Counted from the first letter of the stretch, positions 44,351 through 53,831 are shown. The stretch is DNA of 64,000 bases from Actinocatenispora sera (GCF_018324685.1 NZ_AP023354.1:3410001-3474000), one strand, 5' to 3'. A program made the numbers and translations. The notes: a model not told the origin generated them from the sequence alone.

Positions 44351-45340
44351 GTGATCGATCTGCGCAGTGACACGGTGACCCGGCCGACGCCGGGGATGCG
44401 GGAAGCGATGGCGAACGCCGAGGTCGGCGACGACGTGTACGGCGAGGATCCGACCGTGAACGCGCTGGAGCGCGAGGTCGCGGAGGCGTTCGGGCACGAG
44501 GCGGCGCTGTGGACGCCGACCGGTTCGATGGCCAACCAGATCGGCCTGCAGCTGCTCGTGTCGCCGGGCCAGGAACTGCTGTGCGACGTGCAGGCGCACG
44601 TCGCGCGGTACGAGATGGGCGCCGCTGCGGCGTTCGGTGGGATCACCACCCGCACCTGGCCGGAGCTGTCCGTGCCGGACATCGAGGCGCTCGTCTCCCC
44701 GCCCGGCGGGTACAGCGTGCCGACGGTGGCGCTGGCGGTGGAGAACACCCACAACATGCGCGGCGGTACGGTGCTGCCGCTCGCGCAGCTGCGGGCGATG
44801 CGCGACCTGGCCGACCGGTACGAGCTGGGGCTGCACTGCGACGGGGCGCGGATCTGGCACGCGCACGTGGCCGACGGGGTCGGGTTCGCCGAGTACGGCC
44901 GGCTGTTCGACACCCTGTCGGTGTGCCTGTCCAAGGGGCTCGGCGCGCCGGCCGGGTCGCTGCTGCTGTCCACGGCCGACAACATCGCCCGGGCCCGACT
45001 GATCCGCAAGCGGCTGGGTGGCGGCATGCGGCAGGTCGGCATCCTCGCCGCCGCCGGCCGGTACGCGCTGGCGCACCACGTCGACCGGCTGGCGGAGGAC
45101 CACGCGAAGGCGGCCCGGTTGGCCGAGGCGCTTGCGCCGTACGTGCCGGGGGAGGTCCGGACCAACATCGTGGTGCTGCAGGTGCCGAACGGGCCGGAGC
45201 TGGCCGCCGCCGCGGAGAAGCAGGGCGTCCGGTTCGGCGCGATCGGCCCGACCGCGGCCCGGCTGGTGACCCACTACGACGTGACCGACGACGACATCAC
45301 CCGCACCATCGAGGTGCTCACCGCCCTGCTGTCCGGCTGA
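44351..45340 (+). CDS. Low-specificity L-threonine aldolase
   Basis: A 329-aa PLP enzyme that splits L-threonine or L-allo-threonine to glycine and acetaldehyde. The family start [19 protein letters not shown] is clear. PLP contacts include GSMANQIG and [10 protein letters not shown], and the Schiff-base lysine is in [12 protein letters not shown] (about residue 198). The GTG at 44351 follows a CAGGAT box by 7 nt. With tdh/kbl at 6-8 kb the organism has two routes from threonine to glycine in this window. Confidence 0.94.
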   Translation: MIDLRSDTVTRPTPGMREAMANAEVGDDVYGEDPTVNALEREVAEAFGHEAALWTPTGSMANQIGLQLLVSPGQELLCDVQAHVARYEMGAAAAFGGITTRTWPELSVPDIEALVSPPGGYSVPTVALAVENTHNMRGGTVLPLAQLRAMRDLADRYELGLHCDGARIWHAHVADGVGFAEYGRLFDTLSVCLSKGLGAPAGSLLLSTADNIARARLIRKRLGGGMRQVGILAAAGRYALAHHVDRLAEDHAKAARLAEALAPYVPGEVRTNIVVLQVPNGPELAAAAEKQGVRFGAIGPTAARLVTHYDVTDDDITRTIEVLTALLSG

Positions 45341-45475
45341 GGCAGCACCGGTCGCGGGCCGCACCGCCCGGAGCCGAGGTCACGCCGCACCGTGACCGGC
45401 CGGCTACGGGGGTGCGCGGTACCGCGACCCGCAGCCGGACCGTTCCCTGCTGGCAGAGCCCCGGGAGGGCCCGAC

Positions 45476-46399
45476 ATGGACGCACGCCCCGGTACGAGCA
45501 GCGCCGACTTCGCCGGCTACCTGGCCCGGCTCGGGTTCGGCGGCACCGCGCTGCCGCCGACCTACGAGACCCTGGCCGCGCTGCATCGCGCGCACGTCGA
45601 ACGCATCGCGTACGAGTGCATCGACCACCACGTGCCCCGGGCCACGCCGCTGGCGGCGAGCGAGTCGGTCGCCCGGCTCACCGCCGGCCGCGGCGGGTAC
45701 TGCTTCCACCTCAACGGCGCCTTCTCCGAGCTGCTGCGCCACCTGGGGTTCGCGGTCACCCGGCACCGGGCGGCGGTCCGGCACGCCGCCGACGGGCCGG
45801 TCGAGCGCGACCACCATCTCGCCCTCACCGTCGTCGCCGACGGCATGCCCTACCTCGCCGACGTCGGGCTCGGCGACGGCATCCACGACCCGCTGCCGCT
45901 GCGCCCCGGCAGCTACACCCAGGGGCCGTACACCTACACGGTCGGCCGGACGGGCGCCGGCTGGCGGTTCACCCACGACCCGCGCGGCTCGTTCCGGATG
46001 TTCGAGTTCGACGACGCGCCGGCCCGGCTGCCCGACGACTTCGCCGCCGTCCACGAGTGGTTCGCCACCTCGCCGGAGTCCGGCTTCGTGCGTACCCTCA
46101 CCGTCCAGCGGCGGGACGCGGCCGGCACCGACGTGCTGCGCGGCTGCGTGCTTCGCCGTACCGACGCGACCGGCGAGACCAGCCACGAGATCGACACCGC
46201 AGAGGAGTGGTACGCCACGATGACCGGCCTGTTCGGGCTGGATCTCGGCGACCTCGACGCGGCCACCCGCGAGCGGCTCTGGACGAAGACCCGTACCGCG
46301 CACCTGGCCTGGCGGGCGTCCCGCGAAGCCCCGGACGGCGTCCGGTCCTCCGGCACGGGACCGGCCGGGGCAGTCCGTAGGGTTGGTGACCATGAGTGA
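45476..46399 (+). CDS. nat: Arylamine N-acetyltransferase
   Basis: A 307-aa cytoplasmic enzyme that moves acetyl from acetyl-CoA to arylamines or hydrazines. The catalytic triad is visible: C76 (RGGYCFHLNG), H114 (RDHHLALTV) and D129 (YLADVGLGD). Length is slightly above the family's usual 270-280 because of a C-terminal tail. GGGAGG lies 7 nt before the ATG at 45476. Its 3' end overlaps the aldo/keto reductase gene by 8 nt and also contains that gene's putative -10 box. Confidence 0.94.
   Translation: MDARPGTSSADFAGYLARLGFGGTALPPTYETLAALHRAHVERIAYECIDHHVPRATPLAASESVARLTAGRGGYCFHLNGAFSELLRHLGFAVTRHRAAVRHAADGPVERDHHLALTVVADGMPYLADVGLGDGIHDPLPLRPGSYTQGPYTYTVGRTGAGWRFTHDPRGSFRMFEFDDAPARLPDDFAAVHEWFATSPESGFVRTLTVQRRDAAGTDVLRGCVLRRTDATGETSHEIDTAEEWYATMTGLFGLDLGDLDAATRERLWTKTRTAHLAWRASREAPDGVRSSGTGPAGAVRRVGDHE
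46378..46383 (+). promoter_or_regulatory. Leaderless -10 box inside the nat 3' end
   Basis: TAGGGT lies 8 nt before the ATG at 46392 and inside the coding region of nat. The next gene could thus have its own leaderless transcript besides read-through from nat. Confidence 0.45.
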
Positions 46400-47249
46400 C
46401 CAGCAGTGGATGATGGGCGGCGACCTCGCGGTCGGCCGCATCGGCTACGGGGCGATGAAGCTGACCGGGTGGCCGCGCGGGGACCGGCCCGACCGGGACA
46501 CGGCGCTGGCGGTCCTGCGGCGAGCGGTCGAGCTGGGCGTCAACCACATCGACACGTCGAACTACTACACCCGGGACGGCGTCGCCGCCAACGAGCTGAT
46601 CCGGACCGCGCTGCATCCGTACCCGGACGATCTGGTGATCGTGACGAAGGTCGGCGCGCTCGTGGAGGGGCCGGACATCGGGCTGCCGCCGGCCGAGCAG
46701 CGCGGCCTGACGCCGGACGGGCTGCGCCGCGGCGTCGAGGCCAACCTGCGCTCGCTCGGGGTCGACCGGCTGGACGTGGTGAACCTGCGGCTGGGTGACC
46801 GCGGGCACCCCGACATCCCGCTCGGCAAGCCGCTGGAGACGCTGCTCGCGCTGCGCGACGAGGGCCTGATCCGGCACCTCGGCGTCTCGAACGTGACCCC
46901 CGATCAGGTCGCCGAGGCCCGCGCGATCGCCCCCATCGCGTGCGTGCAGAACATGTACAACGTGGCGGTGCGGGACGACGACCCGCTCGTCGACGCCTGC
47001 GCCGAGGCCGGCATCGCCTACGTCCCGTTCTTCCCCGTCGGCGGCTTCCGCCCCGTCACCGCCGAACGCATGGACGCCCTCGCCGCCCGGCACGGCGCCA
47101 CCATGCCGCAGGTGGCGCTGGCCTGGCTGCTGGCCCGGTCGCCCAACGTGCTGCCGATTCCCGGTACCGGTTCGCTCGCGCACCTCGCCGAGAACGTCGC
47201 GGCCGGTGAGCTGCGGCTGACCCAGGAGGACCTCGCCGAGCTGGCCTGA
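46392..47249 (+). CDS. Aldo/keto reductase
   Basis: A 285-aa NADPH-dependent oxidoreductase with the aldo/keto reductase barrel. The catalytic tetrad is visible: Asp in HIDTSNYY (D50 region), Tyr of NYYTRDG, and Lys of VIVTKVG. The usual active-site His after a DVVNLR strand is altered to DVVNLRLG, so chemistry may differ. The cofactor segment ending LPIPGTGSLAHLAENV is typical. The substrate is unknown. The ATG at 46392 overlaps the nat stop by 8 nt. Confidence 0.9.
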   Translation: MSDQQWMMGGDLAVGRIGYGAMKLTGWPRGDRPDRDTALAVLRRAVELGVNHIDTSNYYTRDGVAANELIRTALHPYPDDLVIVTKVGALVEGPDIGLPPAEQRGLTPDGLRRGVEANLRSLGVDRLDVVNLRLGDRGHPDIPLGKPLETLLALRDEGLIRHLGVSNVTPDQVAEARAIAPIACVQNMYNVAVRDDDPLVDACAEAGIAYVPFFPVGGFRPVTAERMDALAARHGATMPQVALAWLLARSPNVLPIPGTGSLAHLAENVAAGELRLTQEDLAELA

Positions 47250-47327
47250 CCGGACCCCGGACGACCACCGGTGCCGGACCGCGCCGCGGTGGCGCGCAAC
47301 GGTTCCGGTGCGGTCGGTGGCCACCGG

Positions 47328-47975
47328 TCAGTGGGCGAGATTGACCTGGGCCCGGTGGTGGTCTCCCTTCTCGATCAGGTCGACGAACCCGAGGGCGTAG
47401 TCCGCGGCGGAGATCGCGCCGCCGTCCTCCGGCGCGACCGCGACGTCGTCGCCGAGCCGGTAGGTGCCGAGCCGCTCGCCGGGCGCGTGCGCGCCGAACC
47501 CGCGCGGTGGGCTGACGAAGACCCAGTCGAGTGTCGCGGGCGTGGCCGGCAGGTCCTCGATGACGAACGCCGCTCCGCCGCGGATCTCGTCGTGGAGCTC
47601 TGCGGGGATGTCGCTGAGGTCGGTGACGAAGCGGTCCGCCCCCGGAGCGGGGCGCAGCGAGGAGTAGCCACCGACGACGAACAGGGGTACGCCGGCGGCG
47701 TCGGCCAACCGTGCGATGGTGCGGTGCACCTCGCGCCAGGTGTCGGCCCGTGAGCCGCGTGGGGCGACCGCGGCCACGACGACGTCCGCGCCCTCGACGG
47801 GCGTCGAGAGCGTTGCCGGGTCGGTGACATCGCCGTGGACGTACGTCACGTTCGGGATCGGCGCGGTGGGGCGCGAGCGGCTCACGGCGATGACCTGGTG
47901 ACCGCGAGCGGCGGCCTCCGCGACGATGGCCGAGCCGGCGTAACCGGTACCGCCGATGACGGTGATGCGAGACAC
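47328..47975 (-). CDS. NAD(P)H-binding oxidoreductase of the atypical SDR group
   Basis: A 215-aa protein with a Rossmann start ITVIGGTGYAGSAIVAEAAARGHQVIAVSR, then VTYVHGDVTDP and ADVVVAAVAPRG, as in NmrA-like or flavin-reductase-like SDRs. It lacks a standard YxxxK active site, so it may be a sensor or quinone reductase-like enzyme. The GTG at 47975 has GGAGGG 6 nt upstream. It is divergent from the HxlR regulator, a pairing very common in bacteria, where HxlR usually controls the reductase. Confidence 0.88.
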   Translation of the reverse strand: MSRITVIGGTGYAGSAIVAEAAARGHQVIAVSRSRPTAPIPNVTYVHGDVTDPATLSTPVEGADVVVAAVAPRGSRADTWREVHRTIARLADAAGVPLFVVGGYSSLRPAPGADRFVTDLSDIPAELHDEIRGGAAFVIEDLPATPATLDWVFVSPPRGFGAHAPGERLGTYRLGDDVAVAPEDGGAISAADYALGFVDLIEKGDHHRAQVNLAH

Positions 47976-48046
47976 GAGGTGCCCTCCCTGTCGGACGGGT
48001 GGCGTCGGACGACGCCCTGCCATTACCGTAGGAGTGCAGCTCTCCA
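47976..48046. promoter_or_regulatory. Divergent control region between the reductase and hxlR genes
   Basis: A 71-bp gap containing TACCGT and the dyads GGAG-N7-CTCC (48031-48045) and CCATT-N21-AATGG (48020-48050). The symmetry centres do not coincide, so the operator is only suggested. Confidence 0.4.
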
Positions 48047-48463
48047 ATGGGAAGAAGGCACCTTGTGGTAACCACATCGGGCGGGTCGGTGTTCTACGGC
48101 AGCCCCTACCGCGCGGACTGCCCGACCCGCCGCATCCTCGATCGCATCGGCGACCGCTGGACGGTCCTGATCGTCGGCGCGCTCTGGGACGGCGACGTCC
48201 GGTTCTCGGAGCTGCGCCGGCGCGTCGAAGGCATCTCGCAGAAGATGCTGACCCAGACGCTGCGCGCGCTGGAACGGGACGGGCTCCTCGTGCGCCGCAC
48301 CGTCCACCCCGAGGTTCCGGTCCGCGTCGAGTACGCGCTCACCGAGGCGGGCCGCACCCTGCGGGAGCCGCTGCGCGCGCTGGAGGAATGGTCGATAGTG
48401 CACCTGACCGACGTGTCGGCGTCGCAGGACGCCTACGACCGCGCGGACCGCCGGGACGGGTGA
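48047..48463 (+). CDS. HxlR-family transcriptional regulator
   Basis: A 138-aa winged-helix regulator. The family pattern is complete: CPTRRILDRIGDRWTVLIVGAL (residue 25 Cys onward), RFSELRRRVEGISQKMLTQTLRALERDGLLVR and VRVEYALTEAGRTL. The cysteine at the start of the domain is the residue that many HxlR proteins use to sense electrophiles or oxidants. ATG 48047 is given; the in-frame GTG at 48065, with AAGAAGG upstream, is an alternative. It is divergent from the reductase gene it probably controls. Confidence 0.93.
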   Translation: MGRRHLVVTTSGGSVFYGSPYRADCPTRRILDRIGDRWTVLIVGALWDGDVRFSELRRRVEGISQKMLTQTLRALERDGLLVRRTVHPEVPVRVEYALTEAGRTLREPLRALEEWSIVHLTDVSASQDAYDRADRRDG

Positions 48464-48476
48464 CGCTCGGCGTCGA

Positions 48477-49340
48477 CTACCGGCGTCGAGGCCGCGGCTG
48501 CTGGCCAGCCCGGCGCACGAGCGCCCGGAGGCGTTCCAGGTTGGCGGCGTCGGGGCCCTTGCCGGCGAGTCCCGGCACCTCCAGCAGCCCGGGCAGGTCG
48601 GCGAACGCCGGGTGGTTGACGAACTGCGCGAACCCGGCCGCGCCGATGTACCCGTCGCCGATGTTCTGGTGTCGGTCGACCCGCGAGCCCAGGTCGGTCT
48701 TGGAGTCGTTGAGGTGCAGCACCCGCAGTCGGGGCAGCCCGATCGCGGCGTCGAACTCGGCGGCGAGCGCGTCCAGCCCGGCCCGGGTACGGATCTCGTG
48801 GCCGGCGGCGAGCAGGTGCGCGGTGTCCAGACAGACGCCGACCCGGTCGTCGCCGAGCCGGTGCACGATCGCGCCCAGCTCGGTGATCGAGCCGATCGTG
48901 TCGCCCTGCCCGGCCGAGTTCTCCGGCAGCAGCAGGGTGTGCCGGCTGGCGGCGAGGCCGGCGGAAAGCCCGTCGCAGAGCCGGTCCAGCACGCTGGCGA
49001 AGCCGGTTTTCTTGTGCGAACCGAGATGCGTCACGACGCCGGTGACGCCCAACTCGTCGGCGACCCGCATGGTGTCGGCCAGCGCGGCGATCGACCGTTG
49101 CCGCAGCGTGTCGTCGGCGGTGCCGTAGTTCACCAGGTACATGCAGTGCACGAACGGCTCGACGCCGGTCTCGGCGCAGCCCTTGCGGAACCCCTCGATC
49201 GCCTCGTCGCTCGGCGGTACGAACCGCCAGCCGCGCGGGTTGCCCACGAAGATCTGCACGCACTCGGCGCCGATCTCCGCCGCCCGGTACGGCACCGTCG
49301 CGAGCGCGCCGCCGGTCGTGACGTGCGCCCCGAACCGCAT
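48477..49340 (-). CDS. nfo: Deoxyribonuclease IV (endonuclease IV, AP endonuclease)
   Basis: A 287-aa zinc-dependent AP endonuclease for base-excision repair. Metal ligands fall in conserved blocks: HCMYLVNYG, VTHLGSH, LLPENSAGQG, VCLDTAHLLAAGH, HLNDSK, DRHQNIGDG and LLEVPG (usually LETP, here a mild variant). Length is near the E. coli enzyme (285). The ATG at 49340 gives the family start MRFGAHVTTGG with GAGGG upstream; a longer reading adds an uncharacteristic extension. Confidence 0.93.
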   Translation of the reverse strand: MRFGAHVTTGGALATVPYRAAEIGAECVQIFVGNPRGWRFVPPSDEAIEGFRKGCAETGVEPFVHCMYLVNYGTADDTLRQRSIAALADTMRVADELGVTGVVTHLGSHKKTGFASVLDRLCDGLSAGLAASRHTLLLPENSAGQGDTIGSITELGAIVHRLGDDRVGVCLDTAHLLAAGHEIRTRAGLDALAAEFDAAIGLPRLRVLHLNDSKTDLGSRVDRHQNIGDGYIGAAGFAQFVNHPAFADLPGLLEVPGLAGKGPDAANLERLRALVRRAGQQPRPRRR

Positions 49341-49422
49341 CAGCGCCCTCGCTGCGACGTCTCGCCGGTCCACCCCGATTGCCGGCTGGCACCACGCAAG
49401 AACCTCGGAACGGCCGGGCGCA

Positions 49423-51282
49423 TCAGATCACCCACAGGGTGATGGTGCTGCCCTTCGGCTCCTGGGAGCCGCCGCCCGGGGTCTGCTTGCGCACCGTCGC
49501 GCCGTCGGTGGGGATGCCCAGCCCGCGCACCTCGAACCCGGCGTCGGACAGCTTCTTCTTCGCCTCGCCGTACTTCATCCCGGTCACGTCCGGCACCTCG
49601 ACCTTGGGCGGGCCGGAGCTGACCACGATGGTGACGGTGGCGCCGAGTTCGACGCCGGTACCGGCCTTCGGACGCTGGCTGATCACGTCACCCGCCTCGA
49701 CGCTCTCGCTCTCCTTCTGCACCACCTTGACGTCCAGGTGCATGTCGGACAGCTCGCCCTCGGCGTCGTCGGCGCTCTGCCCGGTCAGGTCCGGTACGGT
49801 CGCCGGCGCGGCGCCCTTGCTGACGGTCAGCGTCACCGACGCCCCCGGCCGTACCACCGTGCCGGGCTCGGGCCGCACCGAGATCACGTCGCCGATGTCG
49901 ACCGAGGACGAGTACGCCTGCTTGCGGTGCACGGTCAGGTGCCAGCCGCCGAGCTGGCGGGACGCGTCGCCGGCGTCGGTGCCGGCCAGCCGCGGGATCG
50001 TGTGCCGCTCCGGCCCCTTGGACAGCACCACGGTGATGGTGCCGCCGGCCAGCACCCGGCCGCCCGGCTGCGGGTCCTGGCTGAGCACCAGCCCGCGGCG
50101 GGTCGTCTCGGAGAACCGTGCCGGCGCCCAGCGCAGGTGGAAACCCTTCTGCTGGGCGCGGTGTTCGGCGGTCTGCTTGCCGACGGCGAGCAGTGACGGC
50201 GCCTGGGTGTACCGGCCGGCGCCGAGCCACCAGCCGCCGACCCCGGCGACCAGCCCGAGCACCACCACGACGCTCGCGGCGACCAGCGCGCCGCGCCGGA
50301 TCCGCGGGCGGCGCGGCTGCCACGCCTCGACCGGCTGCGACTCGCGGTCCGGTCGGCGTGCGGTCGGCAGCAGCACGGTGTGGTGCGCGACGGTACGCAC
50401 GCCGGCCTCGATGTCGCCGCGCGCGGCCCGCAGCCGGGACAGCAGCGCACCGGCATCGGCCGGCCGCTGTTCCGGGTCGCGCCGGGTGGCCCGGCCGACG
50501 ATCTCGTCCAGCGCCGGCGGCAGGCCGGGCAGCACGCTCGACGGGGCCGGTACGTCCTGCTCGACGTGCTGGTAGGCGACCGCGGTCGGGTCGTCGCCGC
50601 GGAATGGGACCGACCCGGTGACCAGCTCGAACAGCACGATGCCGGCGGAGTACACATCGGAGCGGGTGTCCGCCTGGCCGGTGCGCACCAGCTCGGGCGG
50701 CACGTAGGCGACCGTGGCCATCAGCTGGCCGCTGGTGTCGTCGCTGGTCTGCTCCACCGCGCGGGCCAGGCCGAAGTCGGCGACCTTGACCACCGGCTCG
50801 TGCAGCGGGCCGTCGTTCGGCCCGTCCGGCTCGCCGATCAGGATGTTCTCCGGCTTGACGTCGCGGTGCACCAGCCCGGCCCGGTGCGCGGCGGCGAGCG
50901 CCGCGAGCATCGGCTCGGCCACCTCGATCGCCTCGGTCGGCGAGAGCCGGCCGCGGGCGGTGAGCACGTCGCGCAGGGTGCGTCCCGGCACGTACTCCAT
51001 CACCAGGTACGGCAGGCCGTCGTGCTGGCCGGAGTCGAACACCGCGACCACGTTGGGGTGGGTGAGCCCGGCGACCGTCTTCGCCTCGCGGTCGAACCGG
51101 GACCGGAACGCGTCGTTGCCGGCGAACTTCGGGTGGATGATCTTGATGGCGACGATGCGTTCCAGGCGGGTGTCGATCGCCTGGTAAACGGTGGCCATGC
51201 CGCCGCGGGCGATCCGGCGTCGAATCCGGTACCGCCCGTCCAGCAGCACGCCCACCAGCGGGTCGGCCGTCGTCGCGTCCAT
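49423..51282 (-). CDS. Serine/threonine protein kinase with four PASTA domains (PknL/PknB-like)
   Basis: A 619-aa membrane kinase. The N-terminal kinase domain (17-285) has the glycine loop IARGGMATVY, ATP lysine K47, catalytic HRDVKPEN (D141) and DFG (D169); it is an RD kinase, so activated by activation-loop phosphorylation. One membrane helix (about 332-354) leads to four extracellular PASTA domains (about 358-423, 427-490, 493-557, 561-619) that bind muropeptides or lipid II. Neighbouring genes, including the Rv2175c-like gene at 53386, match the mycobacterial pknL locus; PknL itself phosphorylates Rv2175c there. Mycobacterial PknL has a similar PASTA arrangement. Confidence 0.95.
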   Translation of the reverse strand: MDATTADPLVGVLLDGRYRIRRRIARGGMATVYQAIDTRLERIVAIKIIHPKFAGNDAFRSRFDREAKTVAGLTHPNVVAVFDSGQHDGLPYLVMEYVPGRTLRDVLTARGRLSPTEAIEVAEPMLAALAAAHRAGLVHRDVKPENILIGEPDGPNDGPLHEPVVKVADFGLARAVEQTSDDTSGQLMATVAYVPPELVRTGQADTRSDVYSAGIVLFELVTGSVPFRGDDPTAVAYQHVEQDVPAPSSVLPGLPPALDEIVGRATRRDPEQRPADAGALLSRLRAARGDIEAGVRTVAHHTVLLPTARRPDRESQPVEAWQPRRPRIRRGALVAASVVVVLGLVAGVGGWWLGAGRYTQAPSLLAVGKQTAEHRAQQKGFHLRWAPARFSETTRRGLVLSQDPQPGGRVLAGGTITVVLSKGPERHTIPRLAGTDAGDASRQLGGWHLTVHRKQAYSSSVDIGDVISVRPEPGTVVRPGASVTLTVSKGAAPATVPDLTGQSADDAEGELSDMHLDVKVVQKESESVEAGDVISQRPKAGTGVELGATVTIVVSSGPPKVEVPDVTGMKYGEAKKKLSDAGFEVRGLGIPTDGATVRKQTPGGGSQEPKGSTITLWVI

Positions 51283-51290
51283 CGCCCGCG

Positions 51291-51296
51291 AGTCTA
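51291..51296 (-). promoter_or_regulatory. Leaderless -10 box of the PASTA kinase gene
   Basis: TAGACT on the minus strand ends 8 nt before the ATG at 51282. No Shine-Dalgarno is visible. The other 190 bp up to the methyltransferase stop contain nothing else recognised. Confidence 0.45.
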
Positions 51297-51486
51297 CGAG
51301 CGAGTTGCCGCGCGACCACCGGCGGACACGGCGGAGGTGACCGTTTCGTGCCCATCGCTGGCCGTGCGGCCGACCCGTGCGGTGGCCGGGCGTCCGGTCT
51401 GCCCCCGACCTGGTGACCCCGATGTGGCGACCCGCACAGCCCGCCGCCGGCCACCGAGCGAAGCCGTACGGCTACGGTACGGTCGG

Positions 51487-52269
51487 TCAGCGACAGACGA
51501 GGATGCCGACGTGGGTACCGAAGCGGTACGCGCCGGTCGCCGCGATCGTGCCGGCCACCAGCTCGTGCGCCGCCGCGAGCACCTCGTCGACCGGCAGCCC
51601 GCGGCCGGTGATGGACCGCTGTGAGTCCAGGAATGCCAGTACCGGCGCCGGTTCCGGTACCGACACCTCGCCGGCCAGGTCGATCCGGCGCACCTCGGTG
51701 AACACCGACTCGGCCAGCCGCTGCGCCCGGTCGAGGTCGCAGTGCTCGGTGACATCCGGGATCTCGTGGTCGGCGCCGGTCGCTCGCGCCGCCGCGGCCC
51801 GCCACAGCGCGGTGATCTCGGCCTTGTCGTCGGCCGCGTTCGTGGTGATCAGCACCGTGCCGTCGGCCGCCCGTACCCGGGCCAGTTCGGCCACCGCGGC
51901 GGCCGGATCGGGTACGTGGTAAAGCATGTGCGCGCAGATCACGCCGGCGGCGACGCCGTCGGCCAGCGGCAGCCGGGTCGCGTCGGCGACCGCCGCGGGC
52001 GCGCCGACCGTACCGGCCATCCCGGCGGACAGATCCAGCGCCAGCACGTCGAGCTCGGGCCGCTCGGCCCGCAGCCGGCCGGTGTACTTGCCGTTGCCGC
52101 AGCCCACGTCGACGACCAGGCCGCGCCGGGCCGGCAACTCCGCGAGTACCGCGGCGGCCAGGTCCAGCGGCGGCCGGCGGTACCGGTAGATCGAGGCGCG
52201 GGCGGCCAGGTTGCGACCGTCCGGGTACGACTCGGTGACGAGGATGCGCCGATCGGTCAGCTGCGTCAT
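51487..52269 (-). CDS. Class I SAM-dependent methyltransferase
   Basis: A 260-aa methyltransferase. The SAM-binding motif I is VVDVGCGNGKYTGRL (about 50-64), the acidic end of strand 2 is LDVLALDLSAGM, and post-motif ADGVAAGVICAHMLYHVPD follows. The substrate is unknown. The ATG at 52269 follows a TAGGGT box by 6 nt. It lies upstream of the kinase gene on the same strand with a 200-bp gap, so it has its own promoter for the kinase. Confidence 0.88.
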   Translation of the reverse strand: MTQLTDRRILVTESYPDGRNLAARASIYRYRRPPLDLAAAVLAELPARRGLVVDVGCGNGKYTGRLRAERPELDVLALDLSAGMAGTVGAPAAVADATRLPLADGVAAGVICAHMLYHVPDPAAAVAELARVRAADGTVLITTNAADDKAEITALWRAAAARATGADHEIPDVTEHCDLDRAQRLAESVFTEVRRIDLAGEVSVPEPAPVLAFLDSQRSITGRGLPVDEVLAAAHELVAGTIAATGAYRFGTHVGILVCR

Positions 52270-52275
52270 GGTCCC

Positions 52276-52281
52276 GACCCT
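52276..52281 (-). promoter_or_regulatory. Leaderless -10 box of the methyltransferase gene
   Basis: TAGGGT on the minus strand ends 6 nt before the ATG at 52269. Confidence 0.5.
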
Positions 52282-52309
52282 ACGGCCGCTCCGGATCGTT
52301 GTGGTACGG

Positions 52310-52520
52310 CCGCGAGTGCTGATGTTCCGCCCGGCCGTTCGACGCCGGGACCCGGCCGCCGGGGCCGACGCCGGAGACCTGGCCGCCGGGGCCGGCGCCG
52401 GGTCCCGGCGCGCGACGGCCGCGGCGCCCGGACGGTGCGCGATGGCCATGGCGGGTGGTGGCGGGCGATGGCCGCGGCGGGTGGTGACGCGCGACGGCCG
52501 CGGCACCCCATGGCGCCGCG
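52310..52520. repeat. Imperfect GC-rich repeats upstream of the methyltransferase gene
   Basis: Two repeat types are interleaved: ggccgccggggccgacgccg with variants, and gcgatggccatggcgggtgg with variants. They fill the gap to the Ser/Pro-rich protein stop. No gene is supported here. Confidence 0.5.
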
Positions 52521-52536
52521 GCCGTCGTGGTTGCCG

Positions 52537-53151
52537 CTACTGCTCCGTGGTACTCCACTGCGTGGTATTCGACGCGCTCGGCGCGACGGTCTCGGTCGTC
52601 GGCACGCTCGGCGAGGCGCTGCCCGCCTTCGACTCGCTGGGCGAGACGCTCTCGCTCACCGGGTCGCTCGCGCTCGGGGTCGGCGAGGGCGTCGGGGAGT
52701 TCTTCGTCGGAGTCGGCGACGGCTTGTGTGTCGTCGGACCGGGGCCCGGCGTGGGCCGGCGGGTCGGCGGCCTGTGCGACGGCGTCCTCGACGGTGTGGT
52801 GCGACCGGTGCCGGTCGGCGCCGGCGCGCCGGTGGTGCCGCTCGGCGACGCCGACGGCGACTTGGACCGGGCGCTGGGGGATTCGCTGGTCGGGGCCGGG
52901 CTCAGCGTGTCGGCGACGGAGCCCGGCGTGGCGCTGGACTCCGCTGCCGGCGGCCGGCTCGGTGGTGCGTGATGGTTGTCGGCGACTGCGAACGCGGTAC
53001 CGACGCCGCCGGCCGCGACCAGCGCGGTCAGGCCGGTGACCGCCATGACGCGACGGGAACCGGACTCGCCGAACAGTACCTGGACGAAGTCGTATCGGAC
53101 CGAACGCAGCGCGCCGGACGCCTCGCGGCGTGCTGCCTGCCAGAAGCTCAC
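52537..53151 (-). CDS. Membrane protein with a Ser/Thr/Pro-rich extracellular tail
   Basis: A 204-aa protein. A basic N-terminus (1-32) precedes one membrane helix (about 36-58, VMAVTGLTALVAAGGVGTAFAV), and the remaining 140 residues are Ser, Thr and Pro, with SPSxS and TPTxxxPTP repeats. Such regions are usually outside the membrane and disordered and can be O-mannosylated in actinobacteria. The GTG at 53151 has AGGGA upstream. No family is recognised. The nearby protein mannosylation-like genes and kinase are circumstantial only. Confidence 0.6.
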   Translation of the reverse strand: MSFWQAARREASGALRSVRYDFVQVLFGESGSRRVMAVTGLTALVAAGGVGTAFAVADNHHAPPSRPPAAESSATPGSVADTLSPAPTSESPSARSKSPSASPSGTTGAPAPTGTGRTTPSRTPSHRPPTRRPTPGPGPTTHKPSPTPTKNSPTPSPTPSASDPVSESVSPSESKAGSASPSVPTTETVAPSASNTTQWSTTEQ

Positions 53152-53385
53152 CTGTGTCCCTTCGTCAGCGCGGAACCCGCAGGGGTGGCGGTGGGGGTGG
53201 CCGCGCAACGTCTGCCGCGGCCGCGCTCGGCCGCGTCGATGGTCAGGATCCGGGGGGTGCTCCGGTGGGGCCAGCCGGCCGCGCCGGAATTGTACCGGTA
53301 CGACGGATGCCTGACGCGCCCGGCAAGACGATAGCCGTCGGTGGGGTGCGCGGGAAATCCCGTCCGACCGTGGCAGTCTGTGCGG

Positions 53386-53733
53386 GTGACCGATACACCG
53401 AACGAACCGGCCTCCTGGCTGCCCCTGCCCGACGTCGCCGAGCGGCTCGACATGCCCGTGAACCGGGTGCGGCAGCTGATCCGGGAGGGCAGGCTGCTCG
53501 CGCTGCGGCGCGAGGGCGTGCTGAAGACGCCGGTCGACCTGATCGACTCGCCCATGGTGCTCAAACACCTCCCGGGGGTGCTCACCCTGCTGCACGACGC
53601 GGGGTACAACGACGAGGAGGCCTTCCGGTGGCTGTACACCCCGGATGATTCCCTCCCTGGTGCACCCGCGGAAGCGCTGCGTGACAATCGCGCGACCGAG
53701 GTGAAGCGCCGCGCCCAGGCCCTCGGTTTCTGA
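53386..53733 (+). CDS. Rv2175c-family DNA-binding protein
   Basis: A 115-aa protein. It begins LPLPDVAERLDMPVNRVRQLIREGRLLALRREGVLKTPVD, a winged/helix-turn-helix of the type found in mycobacterial Rv2175c, a DNA-binding substrate of the kinase PknL. The C-terminal part (LIDSPMVLKHLPGVLTLLHDAGYNDEEAFRWLYTPDD) is the family's second domain. The GTG at 53386 follows a CAGTCT box by 6 nt. It lies between the mannosyltransferase and the kinase, with opposite strand, as in mycobacteria. A phosphorylation target threonine is likely but was not assigned. Confidence 0.85.
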   Translation: MTDTPNEPASWLPLPDVAERLDMPVNRVRQLIREGRLLALRREGVLKTPVDLIDSPMVLKHLPGVLTLLHDAGYNDEEAFRWLYTPDDSLPGAPAEALRDNRATEVKRRAQALGF

Positions 53734-53831
53734 CGCTGACCTGCCGCGTCGCCGCCGCGCGTCGGCCCGACCGTGGGCCGGCGTTGCGCGATCGCCTGCT
53801 CACTTCTTGCACATGGCGTGGGTGAAAATGT

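Noticed and set aside
42626-45364. Minus-strand open frame of about 900 codons
   Set aside because: Antisense shadow of the second phosphoesterase and the threonine aldolase gene.
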